DNA of 64,000 bases from Allonocardiopsis opalescens (lineage in GTDB: Bacteria; Actinomycetota; Actinomycetes; Streptosporangiales; Streptosporangiaceae). The position numbers were made by a program, and so were the translations under genes. The stretch's first letter is position 1, and each line of letters starts with the position of its first letter. Below are positions 6,596-15,167 of the stretch, piece by piece. The notes beneath the pieces are model-generated. The model did not search any database. It worked only from the letters and a program-made list of their open reading frames with translations, and was not told the DNA's origin. The stretch covers positions 310,001 through 374,000 of the forward strand of contig NZ_PVZC01000001.1 in NCBI RefSeq assembly GCF_003002095.1. Direction: 5' to 3'.

Positions 6596-8664
6596 CGCAG
6601 GAACGCGGCCGCGACGCCCGCGTCGACGGGCACGTGCAGCCCGGTGGTGCGGCTCAGCTCCCCGGTGGTCAGCGCCACGACGGCGGCGGCCACGTGCTCG
6701 GGCAGCACCTCGCGCTTGAGCAGGGTGCGCTGCGCGTAGAAGGCGCCCAGCTCCGACTCGGGCACCCCGTACACGGCGGCGCGCTGCGCGCCCCAGCCTC
6801 CCGCGAAGATGCCCGAGCCGCGCACCACCCCGTCGGGGTTGATGCCGTTCACCCGGATGCCGTGCCCGCCCAGCTCGGCGGCGAGCAGCCGCACCTGGTG
6901 CGCCTGGTCGGCCTTTGCGGCGCCGTAGGCGATGTTGTTGGGCCCGGCGAAGACCCCGTTCTTGCTGGAGATGTAGACGATGTCGCCGCCGGTGCCCTGC
7001 GCCGCCATGATCCGGGCCGCCTCCCTGGCCACCAGGAAGGAGCCGCGCGCCATCACCCGGTGCTGGACGTCCCAGTCGGCGGCGGTCGTCTCCAGCAGCG
7101 GCTTGGAGATGGACAGCCCGGCGTTGTTGACCACCAGGTCCACCCCGCCGAAGGCCAGCACGGCGGCGCGCAGCGCCGCGGCGATCTGCTCCTCGTCGGT
7201 CACGTCGACGGCCACGGCCACCGCCGTGTCGGCCTCCCGGCCGCCCGCCGCCGCGCCGATGCCCTCGGCGACCGCCTTGGCCGCGTCGGCGTCGCGGTCG
7301 GCCACCACCACGCAGGCGCCCTCGGCGGCCAGCCGCTGCGCCGTGGCCCGCCCGATGCCGGAGCCCCCGCCGGTCACGAACGCGACCCGGGACGCCAGCG
7401 GCCGGGGCTTGGGCATCCGGGCCAGCTTCGCCTCCTCCAGCGCCCAGTACTCGATCCGGAACTTCTCCGACTCGGGGATGGGCGCGTAGGCGGAGACGGT
7501 CTCGGCGCCGCGCATCACGTTGATCGCGTTGACGTAGAACTCCCCGGCCACCCGGGCCGTCTGCTTGTCCTTGCCGAAGGAGAACATGCCCACGCCGGGG
7601 ACCAGCACGATCGCCGGGTCCGCGCCGCGCATCGGCGGGGAGTCGGGCTCGGCGTGGCGCTCGTAGTAGGCCCGGTACTCCTCGCGGTAGGCGGCGTGCA
7701 GCTCGCGCAGCCGGGTGACGGTGTCCTCGATCGGCGCGTCCGGCGGCAGGTCGAGCACCATCGGGCGCACCTTGGTGCGCAGGAAGTGGTCCGGGCAGGA
7801 GGTGCCCAGCGCGGCCAGCCTGGGGTGCTCGGCCCCGGCCAGGAAGTCCAGCACCACCCGGCTGTCGGTGAAGTGCCCGACCTGCGGCCGGTCGGTGGCG
7901 GCCAGCCCGCGCAGCACGGGGGCGAGCGCGGCGGCCCGCTCGCGCCGCGCCTGCTCGGGCAGCGGCCGGAAGGCGTCCACCACGGCGCCGAAGGGCTGCG
8001 CCCCGGTCCGCTCGGCGTAGTCGGCGATGTACCGCTCGGCCGTGCGGATGATCTCCAGCGAGTTGGCCTCGCACTCGGCCGCCGTGTCGCCCCAGGCGGT
8101 GATGCCGTGGCCGCCGAGCACCACCCCGATGGCCTGCGGGTTCGCCGCCTTGACGGCGGCGATGTCCAGGCCGAGCTGGAAGCCGGGCCGCCGCCACGGC
8201 ACCCAGGCGACGCGCTCGCCGAAGCACTCGGCGGTGCGCGCCTGCCCGTCGGCGGCGCAGGCCAGCGCGATACCGGAGTCGGGGTGCAGGTGGTCGACGT
8301 GCGCCGCCTCCACCAGGCCGTGCATGGCGGTGTCGATGGACGGGGCCGCGCCGCCCTTGCCGTGCAGGCAGTAGTCGAAGGCGGCGACCATCTCGTCCTC
8401 GCGCTCCACCCCCGGGTAGACCTCGGGCAGTGCGCGCAGCCGGTCCAGCCGCAGCACGGCCAGGCCCTCGGCGCGCAGGGTGCCGAGGTCGCCGCCGGAG
8501 CCCTTCACCCACATCAGCGGCACCTCGCCGCCGGTGACGGGATCGGTGGCGGTGCCCTTGGCGGAGGCGTTCCCGCCCGCGTAGTTGGTGTTGCGCGGAT
8601 CGGACCCCAGCCGGTGCGAGCGCTCCAGCAGCGCCGCGACCTCGGGATGGGTCTGATCGGTCAT
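6592..8664 (-). CDS. rhaEW: bifunctional rhamnulose-1-phosphate aldolase / L-lactaldehyde dehydrogenase
   Basis: A 690-aa fusion. Residues 1-400 are a class II (zinc) aldolase: NTNYAGGNASAKG at 25-37, KGSGGDLGTL at 54-63 and the metal-binding HVDHLHPD at 122-129. It splits L-rhamnulose 1-phosphate into DHAP and L-lactaldehyde. Residues 425-690 are a short-chain dehydrogenase with TGGGSGIG at 431-438, NNAG at 513-516, Ser566, Tyr580 and Lys584. It is expected to oxidise L-lactaldehyde to L-lactate using NAD. This is the Bacillus RhaEW-type fusion. The product lactate links to lutA/lutB downstream. It is 100 nt from the BNR gene and overlaps rhaB. Confidence 0.95.
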   Translation of the reverse strand: MTDQTHPEVAALLERSHRLGSDPRNTNYAGGNASAKGTATDPVTGGEVPLMWVKGSGGDLGTLRAEGLAVLRLDRLRALPEVYPGVEREDEMVAAFDYCLHGKGGAAPSIDTAMHGLVEAAHVDHLHPDSGIALACAADGQARTAECFGERVAWVPWRRPGFQLGLDIAAVKAANPQAIGVVLGGHGITAWGDTAAECEANSLEIIRTAERYIADYAERTGAQPFGAVVDAFRPLPEQARRERAAALAPVLRGLAATDRPQVGHFTDSRVVLDFLAGAEHPRLAALGTSCPDHFLRTKVRPMVLDLPPDAPIEDTVTRLRELHAAYREEYRAYYERHAEPDSPPMRGADPAIVLVPGVGMFSFGKDKQTARVAGEFYVNAINVMRGAETVSAYAPIPESEKFRIEYWALEEAKLARMPKPRPLASRVAFVTGGGSGIGRATAQRLAAEGACVVVADRDADAAKAVAEGIGAAAGGREADTAVAVAVDVTDEEQIAAALRAAVLAFGGVDLVVNNAGLSISKPLLETTAADWDVQHRVMARGSFLVAREAARIMAAQGTGGDIVYISSKNGVFAGPNNIAYGAAKADQAHQVRLLAAELGGHGIRVNGINPDGVVRGSGIFAGGWGAQRAAVYGVPESELGAFYAQRTLLKREVLPEHVAAAVVALTTGELSRTTGLHVPVDAGVAAAFLR

Positions 8665-8766
8665 CGCTTCTTCCCCCGTGTGCTTCGGTGCCGTGTCGGT
8701 GGGTGCGCCGGTCCGGCCGTGCCGGTGCCGGGCGCGTCGTGGTCTGCTGCCATGGCCGTCGGCGCG

Positions 8767-10224
8767 CTAGCCGAGCGCGAAGTCCGCGACCCGGATCGGC
8801 GAGGGGGTGCGCCCCTGGCTGGGCTCCTGGTAGAGGATCGACAGGACGCCGTCGTCCACCCGGGCGGTGTCCACCAGGACCTCGCCGAAGGCGTCGATGC
8901 CCGAGCCGTCGTAGACCTGCCGCCAGTCGCTCCAGCCGCTCGCGGCCGTGGCGGCCAGGATCCGGCCGCCCGGCAGCACCGCGTAGGCGTCGTCGTCGGG
9001 TGTGAGCACCAGCCGGGTCCGGCCGAAGGCGGCGACGGGGACCGGCAGCTCGGTCTTGTGCCAGTCGCCGGCGGCGTCGCGGAACAGGTGGAAGGCGTGC
9101 GCCCACTGGCGGCGCTGGGCGGCGAAGTCGGTGACGCAGTGGGTGAACCGGCCGGGCACGTAGCTGATCATGACGTGCGGGCGGCCGGCGGAGTCCACGG
9201 CCTGCGACTCCTGGTTCATCAGGGCCTGGTCGATGTCGAGCGGGTCCACGACGTGCCCGGGGGTGTTCACCGAGACCCGGCGGTTCGTGCCGGTGACCGC
9301 GGCGACGGCACCGTTGTCCGTACGCCAGGTGCGGCCCGCGTCGTCGCTGTAGACGTAGCCGGTGTCGTGGTTGGACAGCCCGCCGGGGTGGCACAGGATG
9401 TCGCCGCCGGCGGCGGTCTCCCGCCAGGTGAAGGAGGCGTGCAGCCGCCCGGCGCCGTCGTAGCCGATGCCGTGCAGGTACATGTTGCGGTTGGCGCTGA
9501 CGCTGCCGTTGGCGTGGTAGTCGCCGTCCGGCGAGGTCCAGGCGCCCAGGTGCCGCCAGGAGCCGCCGCGGTACTCGGCCAGCTCCAGGGTGCCGTCACC
9601 GGAGCCGCCGGTGCGGTAGCTGAACTGGAGGTCGCCGGACGGGGTGGGGATGAAGCGCGGGTAGCTGATGCCGCCCAGGTCGACGCCGCCCAGGTCGCGG
9701 CGGACCGGCCCGAAGGCGGCGGCGTTCCAGCCGGAGTTACCGGGCCGGTCCACCAGGCCGGCGCTGGAGCGCAGGTAGTAGATCGGGGTGTTGTGGGTGT
9801 CCATCGCCACGTGCAGCCGGCCGTCGCTCTCGGAGATCCCGAGCGAGATGCTGTTGTGGGAGTCGTCGGCGCTGAGGCGGTGCGGCAGCCGGACGGTGGT
9901 CCACGGCGATCCGGGCGCGCGCAGGTCGCGGCGGGCCACCACGGCGGTGCGGTCGGCGGTGTACCAGGCGGCGTACTGGCGGCCGCCGTGGGTGAGGATG
10001 CCCTCCTGCTGGTAGGAGGCGTTGTTGACCAGCCCGTCGTAGGAGACGAAGTACAGTGCCCGCTGGTCCAGGGTGGTCGAACCCAGCGGGGTCACCCCCA
10101 CGGCGGCCGCGCCCGTGGACGCGGTGTCCGCCGCGGCGGGCACCCCTGCCGGTGCGAGCAGCGCCGCCGCGAGCGCGGCGGCCGCGGCCGGCCGGCGCAG
10201 GCGTGCGAAGGTCGTGCCGTTCAT
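8767..10224 (-). CDS. secreted BNR-4-type beta-propeller, predicted glycan lyase or glycosidase
   Basis: A 485-aa protein with a Sec signal peptide (positive RLRRP, then an Ala-rich core ending VPAAAD, cleavage near residue 33). The rest is a BNR_4-like propeller with DDSHNSISLGI, LHVAMDTHN, YPRFI and SYRTGGSGDG blocks. These resemble the conserved His/Tyr/Arg blocks of propeller polysaccharide lyases and rhamnosidases (PL24/PL25/PL27/GH145 types). Its place between rhaI and the aldolase, 4 nt after the rhaI stop, suggests that it releases rhamnose or rhamnosyl units outside the cell. The exact activity cannot be read from sequence. ATG 10224 follows GGGGAG. Confidence 0.8.
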   Translation of the reverse strand: MNGTTFARLRRPAAAAALAAALLAPAGVPAAADTASTGAAAVGVTPLGSTTLDQRALYFVSYDGLVNNASYQQEGILTHGGRQYAAWYTADRTAVVARRDLRAPGSPWTTVRLPHRLSADDSHNSISLGISESDGRLHVAMDTHNTPIYYLRSSAGLVDRPGNSGWNAAAFGPVRRDLGGVDLGGISYPRFIPTPSGDLQFSYRTGGSGDGTLELAEYRGGSWRHLGAWTSPDGDYHANGSVSANRNMYLHGIGYDGAGRLHASFTWRETAAGGDILCHPGGLSNHDTGYVYSDDAGRTWRTDNGAVAAVTGTNRRVSVNTPGHVVDPLDIDQALMNQESQAVDSAGRPHVMISYVPGRFTHCVTDFAAQRRQWAHAFHLFRDAAGDWHKTELPVPVAAFGRTRLVLTPDDDAYAVLPGGRILAATAASGWSDWRQVYDGSGIDAFGEVLVDTARVDDGVLSILYQEPSQGRTPSPIRVADFALG

Positions 10225-10228
10225 CGGT

Positions 10229-11434
10229 TCACGCTCCCCATCCGGCCTGCGCGCCGCCGACGCGCTCGGCCGCGATCCGCTCGCCGTACCCGGAGCGGGC
10301 GTAGGCCGCCATCGGGTCCGGGTCGAGCCCGTCCTCGGCCCGCAGCTCTGCCAGCAGCGGGCGCACATCGGTGTTGTAGGCGTCCATCAGCACGGAGTTG
10401 GCGCCGAGCACGTCCCCGGCCGCCTGGGCCTTGGCCAGGGCGGCGGCGTCCACCAGCAGCGCCTTGGCCGTCGCCTCCTGCACGTTGAGCACCGAGCGGA
10501 TCTGGCCGGGGATCTTCGGCTCGATGTTGTGGCACTGGTCGAGCATGAAGCACACCCCGGCGCCGGGGGAGCCGTCGGGGCCGGGCCCTTCGGGGAAGGC
10601 GCCGCCGCGCACCACCTCGTGCATGATGCGGAACAGCTGGAAGGGGTCGGCCGCCCCGGCCATCAGGTCGTCGTCGGCGTAGAAGCGGCTGTTGAAGTCG
10701 AAGGCGCCGAGCTTCCCGGCGCGCAGCAGGAAGGCGACGATGAACTCGATATTGGTGCCGGGGGCGTGGTGGCCGGTGTCGACCACCACTTTGGCGCGCT
10801 CGCCCAGCCGCAGGCAGTGCGCGTAGGCGGTGCCCCAGTCCGGCACGTCGGTGGTGTAGAAGGCCGGTTCGAACAGCTTGTACTCCAGCACCATCCGCTG
10901 GTGCGGGGCGAGCCGGGCATAGACCTCGTCCAGCGCGTCGGCCAGCCGGTCCTGGCGGGCGGCGATGTCGTCCTGGCCCGGGTAGTTGGTGCCGTCGGCG
11001 AACCACAGCTTGAGGTCGCGCGAGCCGGTCGCGTCCATCACGTCGACGCACTCGAGCAGGTGGTCGACGGCCTTGCGCCGCACCCGGGGGTCGGGGTTGG
11101 TGACGCTGCCGAGCCGGTAGTCGTCGTCCTGGAAGACGTTGGCGTTGATGGTGCCGATCCGCACGCCCGCCGAGGCGGCGTGCGCGGCCAGCGCCGCGTA
11201 GTCGTCCACCTCGTCCCACGGGATGTGCAGGGCGACGCTCGGCGCGATGCCGGTGTACCGGTGCACCTGGGCGGCGTCCTCGATCTTCTCCTCCGGGGTG
11301 CGCGGCACACCCGGCTGGGCGAAGACCTTGAATCTGGTGCCGGAGTTGCCGAACGCCCACGAGGGCAGCTCGATGCTCTGGGTGCGCAGCGCGGCCTTGA
11401 CGGCGGCGGCGCGCTCGGATGTGGTGTCGGGCAT
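10229..11434 (-). CDS. rhaI: L-rhamnose isomerase
   Basis: A 401-aa TIM-barrel isomerase converting L-rhamnose to L-rhamnulose. It matches the RhaI type (Pseudomonas/Streptomyces) rather than E. coli RhaA. Visible family blocks are ALHIPWDEVDDY near residue 67, GTINANVFQDDDYRLGS, LWFADGTNYPGQDD, MVLEYKLFEPAFY (metal-binding Glu), VVVDTGHHAPGTN (metal-binding Asp and His), FDFNSRFYADDDL and MLDQCHNIEPKI. ATG 11434 is chosen because the peptide starts MPDTTSERAAAVKAALR; the upstream frame has no similarity. It is flanked by rhaM (67 nt upstream) and the BNR gene (4 nt). Confidence 0.95.
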   Translation of the reverse strand: MPDTTSERAAAVKAALRTQSIELPSWAFGNSGTRFKVFAQPGVPRTPEEKIEDAAQVHRYTGIAPSVALHIPWDEVDDYAALAAHAASAGVRIGTINANVFQDDDYRLGSVTNPDPRVRRKAVDHLLECVDVMDATGSRDLKLWFADGTNYPGQDDIAARQDRLADALDEVYARLAPHQRMVLEYKLFEPAFYTTDVPDWGTAYAHCLRLGERAKVVVDTGHHAPGTNIEFIVAFLLRAGKLGAFDFNSRFYADDDLMAGAADPFQLFRIMHEVVRGGAFPEGPGPDGSPGAGVCFMLDQCHNIEPKIPGQIRSVLNVQEATAKALLVDAAALAKAQAAGDVLGANSVLMDAYNTDVRPLLAELRAEDGLDPDPMAAYARSGYGERIAAERVGGAQAGWGA

Positions 11435-11501
11435 CGCTCGGGTCCCCGCTCCTCGATGCTTGGTGGTGGTGCGTCGGGTCGGCCGCGCGGCGGCGGCCGC
11501 T

Positions 11502-11816
11502 TCAGTCCAGGTGGAAGACCTCGTCCAGTGGGACCATCGCCTCGTCGGCGCGGCCGCCGTGCACGAAGAACTCGGCCATCTCGGCCTGCCAGCGCGCGTT
11601 GACCTCGGTGGCGGCCATGGCGGCCTGCGCCGCCGCGAAGTCCTCGGTCTCCAGGTAGCCGACGAGCAGCCCGTCGTCCCTGAGGAAGAGGGAGTAGTTG
11701 CGCCAGCCCGCCTCGCGCAGGGCGGCGCGCATCTCCGGCCAGACCCGCTCGTGCCGGTCCCGGTACTCGGCGAGCCGGTCCGGCCTGACCTGCAGCAGGA
11801 AGCACACGCGTCGCAC
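11502..11816 (-). CDS. rhaM: L-rhamnose mutarotase
   Basis: A 104-aa small ferredoxin-fold protein that interconverts alpha and beta anomers of L-rhamnose, supplying the form used by transporter and isomerase. Family marks are FLLQVRPDRLAEYRDRH with the catalytic His near residue 22, VWPEM, YSLFLRDDGLLVGYLE and the terminal FHLD. Length is typical (about 104). The start is GTG 11816 with GAGGGG upstream. It lies 19 nt after the rhaS stop within the operon. Confidence 0.93.
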   Translation of the reverse strand: MRRVCFLLQVRPDRLAEYRDRHERVWPEMRAALREAGWRNYSLFLRDDGLLVGYLETEDFAAAQAAMAATEVNARWQAEMAEFFVHGGRADEAMVPLDEVFHLD

Positions 11817-11835
11817 GCCGCCCCGCCCCTCTCGG

Positions 11836-12909
11836 CTAGAAGTCGAAGTCGTCGATGTTGTCGGCGTCGAACACGGTCGGCGGGCCGAGCACGACCTCGC
11901 CGTTCGCGCCGACCTCGTACTCGCCGAGCCGCCCGGCGGTGAAGGTCTCGCCCTCGGCGCCGGTGATCTGCCCGGCCGACAGGGCGGCGCCGGCCCACGC
12001 GGCCAGGTAGCCCAGGTCCTCGGGGTTCCACAGCGCGAAGGCCTCGACGGTGCCGTCCTCGACGTACTCGCGCATCTGGTTGGGCGTGCCCAGGCCGGTC
12101 AGCGCGACCTCGCCCCGGTACTCCGAGCCGCTGAGGTAGCGGGCGGCCGCGGCGATGCCCACGGTGGTGGGGGAGACGATGCCGGCCAGGTCCGGGTAGG
12201 ACTGGAGCAGGCCCTGGGTCTCCTGGAAGGAGTCCTGGTCGTCGTCGTTGCCGTAGGCGACGGTGACCAGCTCGATGCCCTCGTACTCGGGCCGCTCCAG
12301 CTCCGCCTCCATCAGCTCGATCCAGGCGTTCTGGTTGGTGGCGTTGGGGGTGGCCGACAGGATGGCGATCTGGCCCTCGCCGCCGATCTGCTCGCTGATC
12401 AGCTCGATCTGGGTCTGCGCGATGCCCTCGGCCGACGCCTGGTTGACGAAGAGGTCGCGGCAGGCGGGGTCGGTGTCGGAGTCGAAGGTCACCACGGTGG
12501 CGCCCGCCTGGCGGGCCTGGTTCAGCGCGCCGCAGATCGCGTTGGGGTCGTTGGCGGCGGTGACGATCACGTCGGTCTGCTGCTGGCTGAGGGTGTTGAT
12601 GTAGCTGACCTGGGAGGACGCGGTCGCCTCTGAGGGGCCGACCTCGCGGTACTCCCCGGCGTACTCGGTGACGGCGGCCTCGCCGCCGGCGTCGGCCACC
12701 GTGAAGTACGGGTTGTTGAGCTGCTTGGGCAGGAAGGCGACGGACAGCCCGGCCGGGATCTCGGCGTTCGGGTCGGCCTGGCCGGTGGCCTGCGGTGCGG
12801 CCTGGTCCTCGGCGTCGCCTCGGGTGGTGCCGCCGCAGGCCGCGCTCGCCAGCAGCAGCACCAGTGCGGTGGCGGCGGTCGCTCCGGTGCGCACGCGGTC
12901 GATGGTCAT
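11836..12909 (-). CDS. rhaS: rhamnose ABC transporter, substrate-binding lipoprotein
   Basis: A 357-aa periplasmic-binding-type lipoprotein. The signal ends in the lipobox LASAAC with the lipidated Cys near residue 25. The mature part has the ribose/rhamnose-binding fold (Peripla_BP_4): SVAFLPKQLNNPYF, DVIVTAANDP, VVTFDSD and GIVSPTTVG blocks as in rhizobial RhaS. It captures rhamnose outside the membrane and delivers it to RhaP/RhaQ. ATG 12909 overlaps the rhaQ stop in ATGA. The asparagine- and acid-rich C-terminus DNIDDFDF is typical of exported actinomycete proteins. Confidence 0.93.
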   Translation of the reverse strand: MTIDRVRTGATAATALVLLLASAACGGTTRGDAEDQAAPQATGQADPNAEIPAGLSVAFLPKQLNNPYFTVADAGGEAAVTEYAGEYREVGPSEATASSQVSYINTLSQQQTDVIVTAANDPNAICGALNQARQAGATVVTFDSDTDPACRDLFVNQASAEGIAQTQIELISEQIGGEGQIAILSATPNATNQNAWIELMEAELERPEYEGIELVTVAYGNDDDQDSFQETQGLLQSYPDLAGIVSPTTVGIAAAARYLSGSEYRGEVALTGLGTPNQMREYVEDGTVEAFALWNPEDLGYLAAWAGAALSAGQITGAEGETFTAGRLGEYEVGANGEVVLGPPTVFDADNIDDFDF

Positions 12910-13952
12910 GAGAGCTCCCTGGTCGGGCCGGAGGTGGACGGCTGGGTCGGGACGGGCGGGTCTGCGGCCGCCCCGGGGGCGGGTCGGTCCGCGGGGCGCC
13001 GCCGGCCGCGCAGGGCGGCGAGCGCGTTGGGCGCGAGCACCGACGCGATCAGCAGCGCGCCGGTGACGACGGTCAGCGCGTCCTCGGCCACGTCGGCCAG
13101 GCGCAGCGCGTTGCGGATGGTGCCCAGCAGCACCACCCCGGCGAGCACCCCGGGCAGGGCGCCCCGGCCGCCGAAGATGGACACGCCGCCCAGCAGGACG
13201 GCGGCCACCACCGACAGCTCCAGGCCGTAGCCGTTGTCGGCGCGGGCGCTGGCGTACTGGAGCGTCCAGAAGACGCCGGCCAGCCCGGACACCGCTCCGG
13301 CGGTGACGAAGAGCCAGAACTTGGTGCGCAGCACCGCGATCCCGGCGAAGGCGGCGGCCTGGCCGCCCGCGCCGATCGCGTACAGGGCACGGCCGACCGG
13401 GGTGGCGTGCAGCACCACTCCGAAGGCGACGGCGAGCAGCGCGATGGCCGCGGCGATCCACGGGATCGGGGTGCCGGGGATCGGCGTCGTGGCGGCGCCG
13501 GTCCAGGAGAAGGGGAAGTCGGCGACGGCGCGGTCGCCGAGCACGACGTAGGCCAGGCCCCGGTACAGCGCCATCGTGCCGATCGTGACAGCCAGGGAGG
13601 GCAGCCCGGCCACCGTCACGAGCAGGCCGTTGACCGCGCCGAGCACGGCCCCGAGCACCACGCACAGCACCACGATCAGCTCCAGCGGCAGCCCGGCCAC
13701 CCACAGGTGCCCCATGACCGCGCTGGTGAGGCCGAGGGTGCTCGCCACCGACAGGTCGATCTCACCGGTGATGATGATCAGCGTCATCGGCAGCGCGATC
13801 AGCGCGACGGCGGCGATGTCCAGCACCAGGAAGCCGGCGTTGCGGCCGCTGGCGAAGCCCTCGACGGCGAGGCTCGCCGCCAGCACCGAGACCGCGAGCG
13901 CGGCGATGACGGCGGTGTCCCAGCGGGCGAACAGGCGGCGGTCAAGCGCCAC
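12906..13952 (-). CDS. rhaQ: rhamnose ABC transporter permease RhaQ
   Basis: A BPD_transp_2-family permease (348 aa from GTG 13952) with about ten hydrophobic segments. The signature ITGEIDLSVASTLGLTSAVMG is near residues 65-85, and a GLSGLAG-like loop follows. The C-terminal tail is polar and Pro-rich. GTG 13952 is preferred over GTG 13961 because GAGGGGAG is directly adjacent to the latter but about 9 nt from the former. Either way the gene overlaps the rhaP stop (13942), which implies coupling. It forms a heterodimeric channel with RhaP. Confidence 0.9.
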   Translation of the reverse strand: MALDRRLFARWDTAVIAALAVSVLAASLAVEGFASGRNAGFLVLDIAAVALIALPMTLIIITGEIDLSVASTLGLTSAVMGHLWVAGLPLELIVVLCVVLGAVLGAVNGLLVTVAGLPSLAVTIGTMALYRGLAYVVLGDRAVADFPFSWTGAATTPIPGTPIPWIAAAIALLAVAFGVVLHATPVGRALYAIGAGGQAAAFAGIAVLRTKFWLFVTAGAVSGLAGVFWTLQYASARADNGYGLELSVVAAVLLGGVSIFGGRGALPGVLAGVVLLGTIRNALRLADVAEDALTVVTGALLIASVLAPNALAALRGRRRPADRPAPGAAADPPVPTQPSTSGPTRELS

Positions 13953-14994
13953 GGGGCGCACCTCCCCTCAGCCGCCGCGCGGTGCGGACCGCGAGCAGCC
14001 GGTCCAGGCCGATGGCGGCGAGGATCAGCAGGCCGACGACGGCCTGCTGCCAGAACGGGTTGATCCGCAGCACCGCGAGCGAGGTGCCGATGGTGGTCAG
14101 CAGCGCGGCGCCCAGCGCCGCGCCGTACACGGTGCCGCTGCCGCCGAAGATGGCGACGCCGCCGACCACGGCGGCCGCCACCACCTGGAGTTCCAGGCCG
14201 GTGCCGGCGGTGGCGTCCACCGTGCCGAAGCGGGCCGCGTAGATCACCCCGGCCAGCCCGGCGAGGGCGCCGTTGACGACGAAGGCGGCGAAGACCCTGC
14301 GGCCGACGGGGATGCCCGACAGCAGCGCCGCGGCCGGCTCGGAGCCGATCGCGTACAGCTCCCGTCCGCTGCGGTAGGAGCCGAGGTACCAGCCGGCCGC
14401 CAGCACCACGGCCAGCGCGGCGAAGGCCAGCACCGGCACGCCGAGCACGGTCGCGGTGCTCAGGCCGAGGAAGGCGTCGGGCAGGTCGGCGGCGTTGATC
14501 TGCGCGCCCGACGCCCAGGAGTGGTCGACGCCGCGGAAGACGTAGAGGGTGCCGAGCGTGACCACCAGGGCCGGCACCCGAGCCGCCGCCACCAGCGCCC
14601 CGTTGAGCGCCCCGCACACCGCGCCGAGCGCGGTGCCGGCGGCCACGGCGACGAGTACCGGGAGGTCCGGGAAGGCGACGAACAGCGATCCGGTGGCGAA
14701 GGCCGACAGCCCCAGCACCGAGCCGACCGACAGGTCGACGTTCCTGGTGATGATCACGATCGTCTGCCCGACGGCCAGGATCGTCAGCACCGTCGCGCCC
14801 AGCAGCAGGTCGCGGACGCTCTGCGCCGTCAGGAAGCGCGGGTTGGCGGCCGCGGTGACCGCGACCAGCAGCACCAGCGCCAACAGGATGCCCAGCTCGC
14901 GCACCTGCCGGACGCGCCGCACCTTGGTGGCCGCGCGGCCGTTGGCGGCGGGCGCGGCGGGTGGCGCGGCCGCGGGGGCGGTCGGCTCAGCCAC
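13942..14994 (-). CDS. rhaP: rhamnose ABC transporter permease RhaP
   Basis: A 350-aa BPD_transp_2 permease. It has an Ala/Pro-rich cytoplasmic N-terminus of about 30 residues, then multiple membrane helices. The family signature VIITRNVDLSVGSVLGLSAF is near residues 80-100, and the segment VTLGTLYVFRGVD follows. GTG 14994 is preceded by GGAGGT at 7 nt spacing. It is the partner of RhaQ, energised by RhaT. A 173-nt gap separates it from rhaT, unusual for this otherwise overlapping operon, and that gap holds two DnaA-box nonamers. Confidence 0.9.
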   Translation of the reverse strand: MAEPTAPAAAPPAAPAANGRAATKVRRVRQVRELGILLALVLLVAVTAAANPRFLTAQSVRDLLLGATVLTILAVGQTIVIITRNVDLSVGSVLGLSAFATGSLFVAFPDLPVLVAVAAGTALGAVCGALNGALVAAARVPALVVTLGTLYVFRGVDHSWASGAQINAADLPDAFLGLSTATVLGVPVLAFAALAVVLAAGWYLGSYRSGRELYAIGSEPAAALLSGIPVGRRVFAAFVVNGALAGLAGVIYAARFGTVDATAGTGLELQVVAAAVVGGVAIFGGSGTVYGAALGAALLTTIGTSLAVLRINPFWQQAVVGLLILAAIGLDRLLAVRTARRLRGGAPRGA

Positions 14995-15008
14995 GCGGTC
15001 CACCTCCG

Positions 15009-15048
15009 TTGTCCACAGGGCGGATGCGCTCCAGCGGTGTTGTCCACA
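15009..15048. promoter_or_regulatory. two direct DnaA-box nonamers
   Basis: TTGTCCACA occurs at 15009-15017 and again at 15040-15048, same orientation, 31 bp apart. This is exactly the nonamer preferred by Streptomyces DnaA. The sites lie just upstream of the rhaP ribosome site, inside the rhaT-rhaP gap. Function is inferred only from the match. Confidence 0.5.
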
Positions 15049-15167
15049 ACCGGTGGGTAGCCCTCGCCCCGGCGCACGGAAGTGCGGGAAGATGGATGTG
15101 GGGTCGCCCCCCTGGGCGGGAGGGGGCTCGGTCCTGGGTGGGGGGTGGCTCGGGGCCGGTGCTCGGC

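Noticed and set aside
5129-9394. A 1421-codon open frame on the minus strand
   Set aside because: Only its 3' part is rhaB; the rest is the high-GC out-of-frame shadow of the aldolase-dehydrogenase and BNR genes (Arg/Pro/Gly-rich, no domain).
6634-10488. A 1284-codon open frame on the plus strand
   Set aside because: Antisense shadow of the rha genes; low-complexity Gly/Arg/His composition and no ribosome site or family motif.
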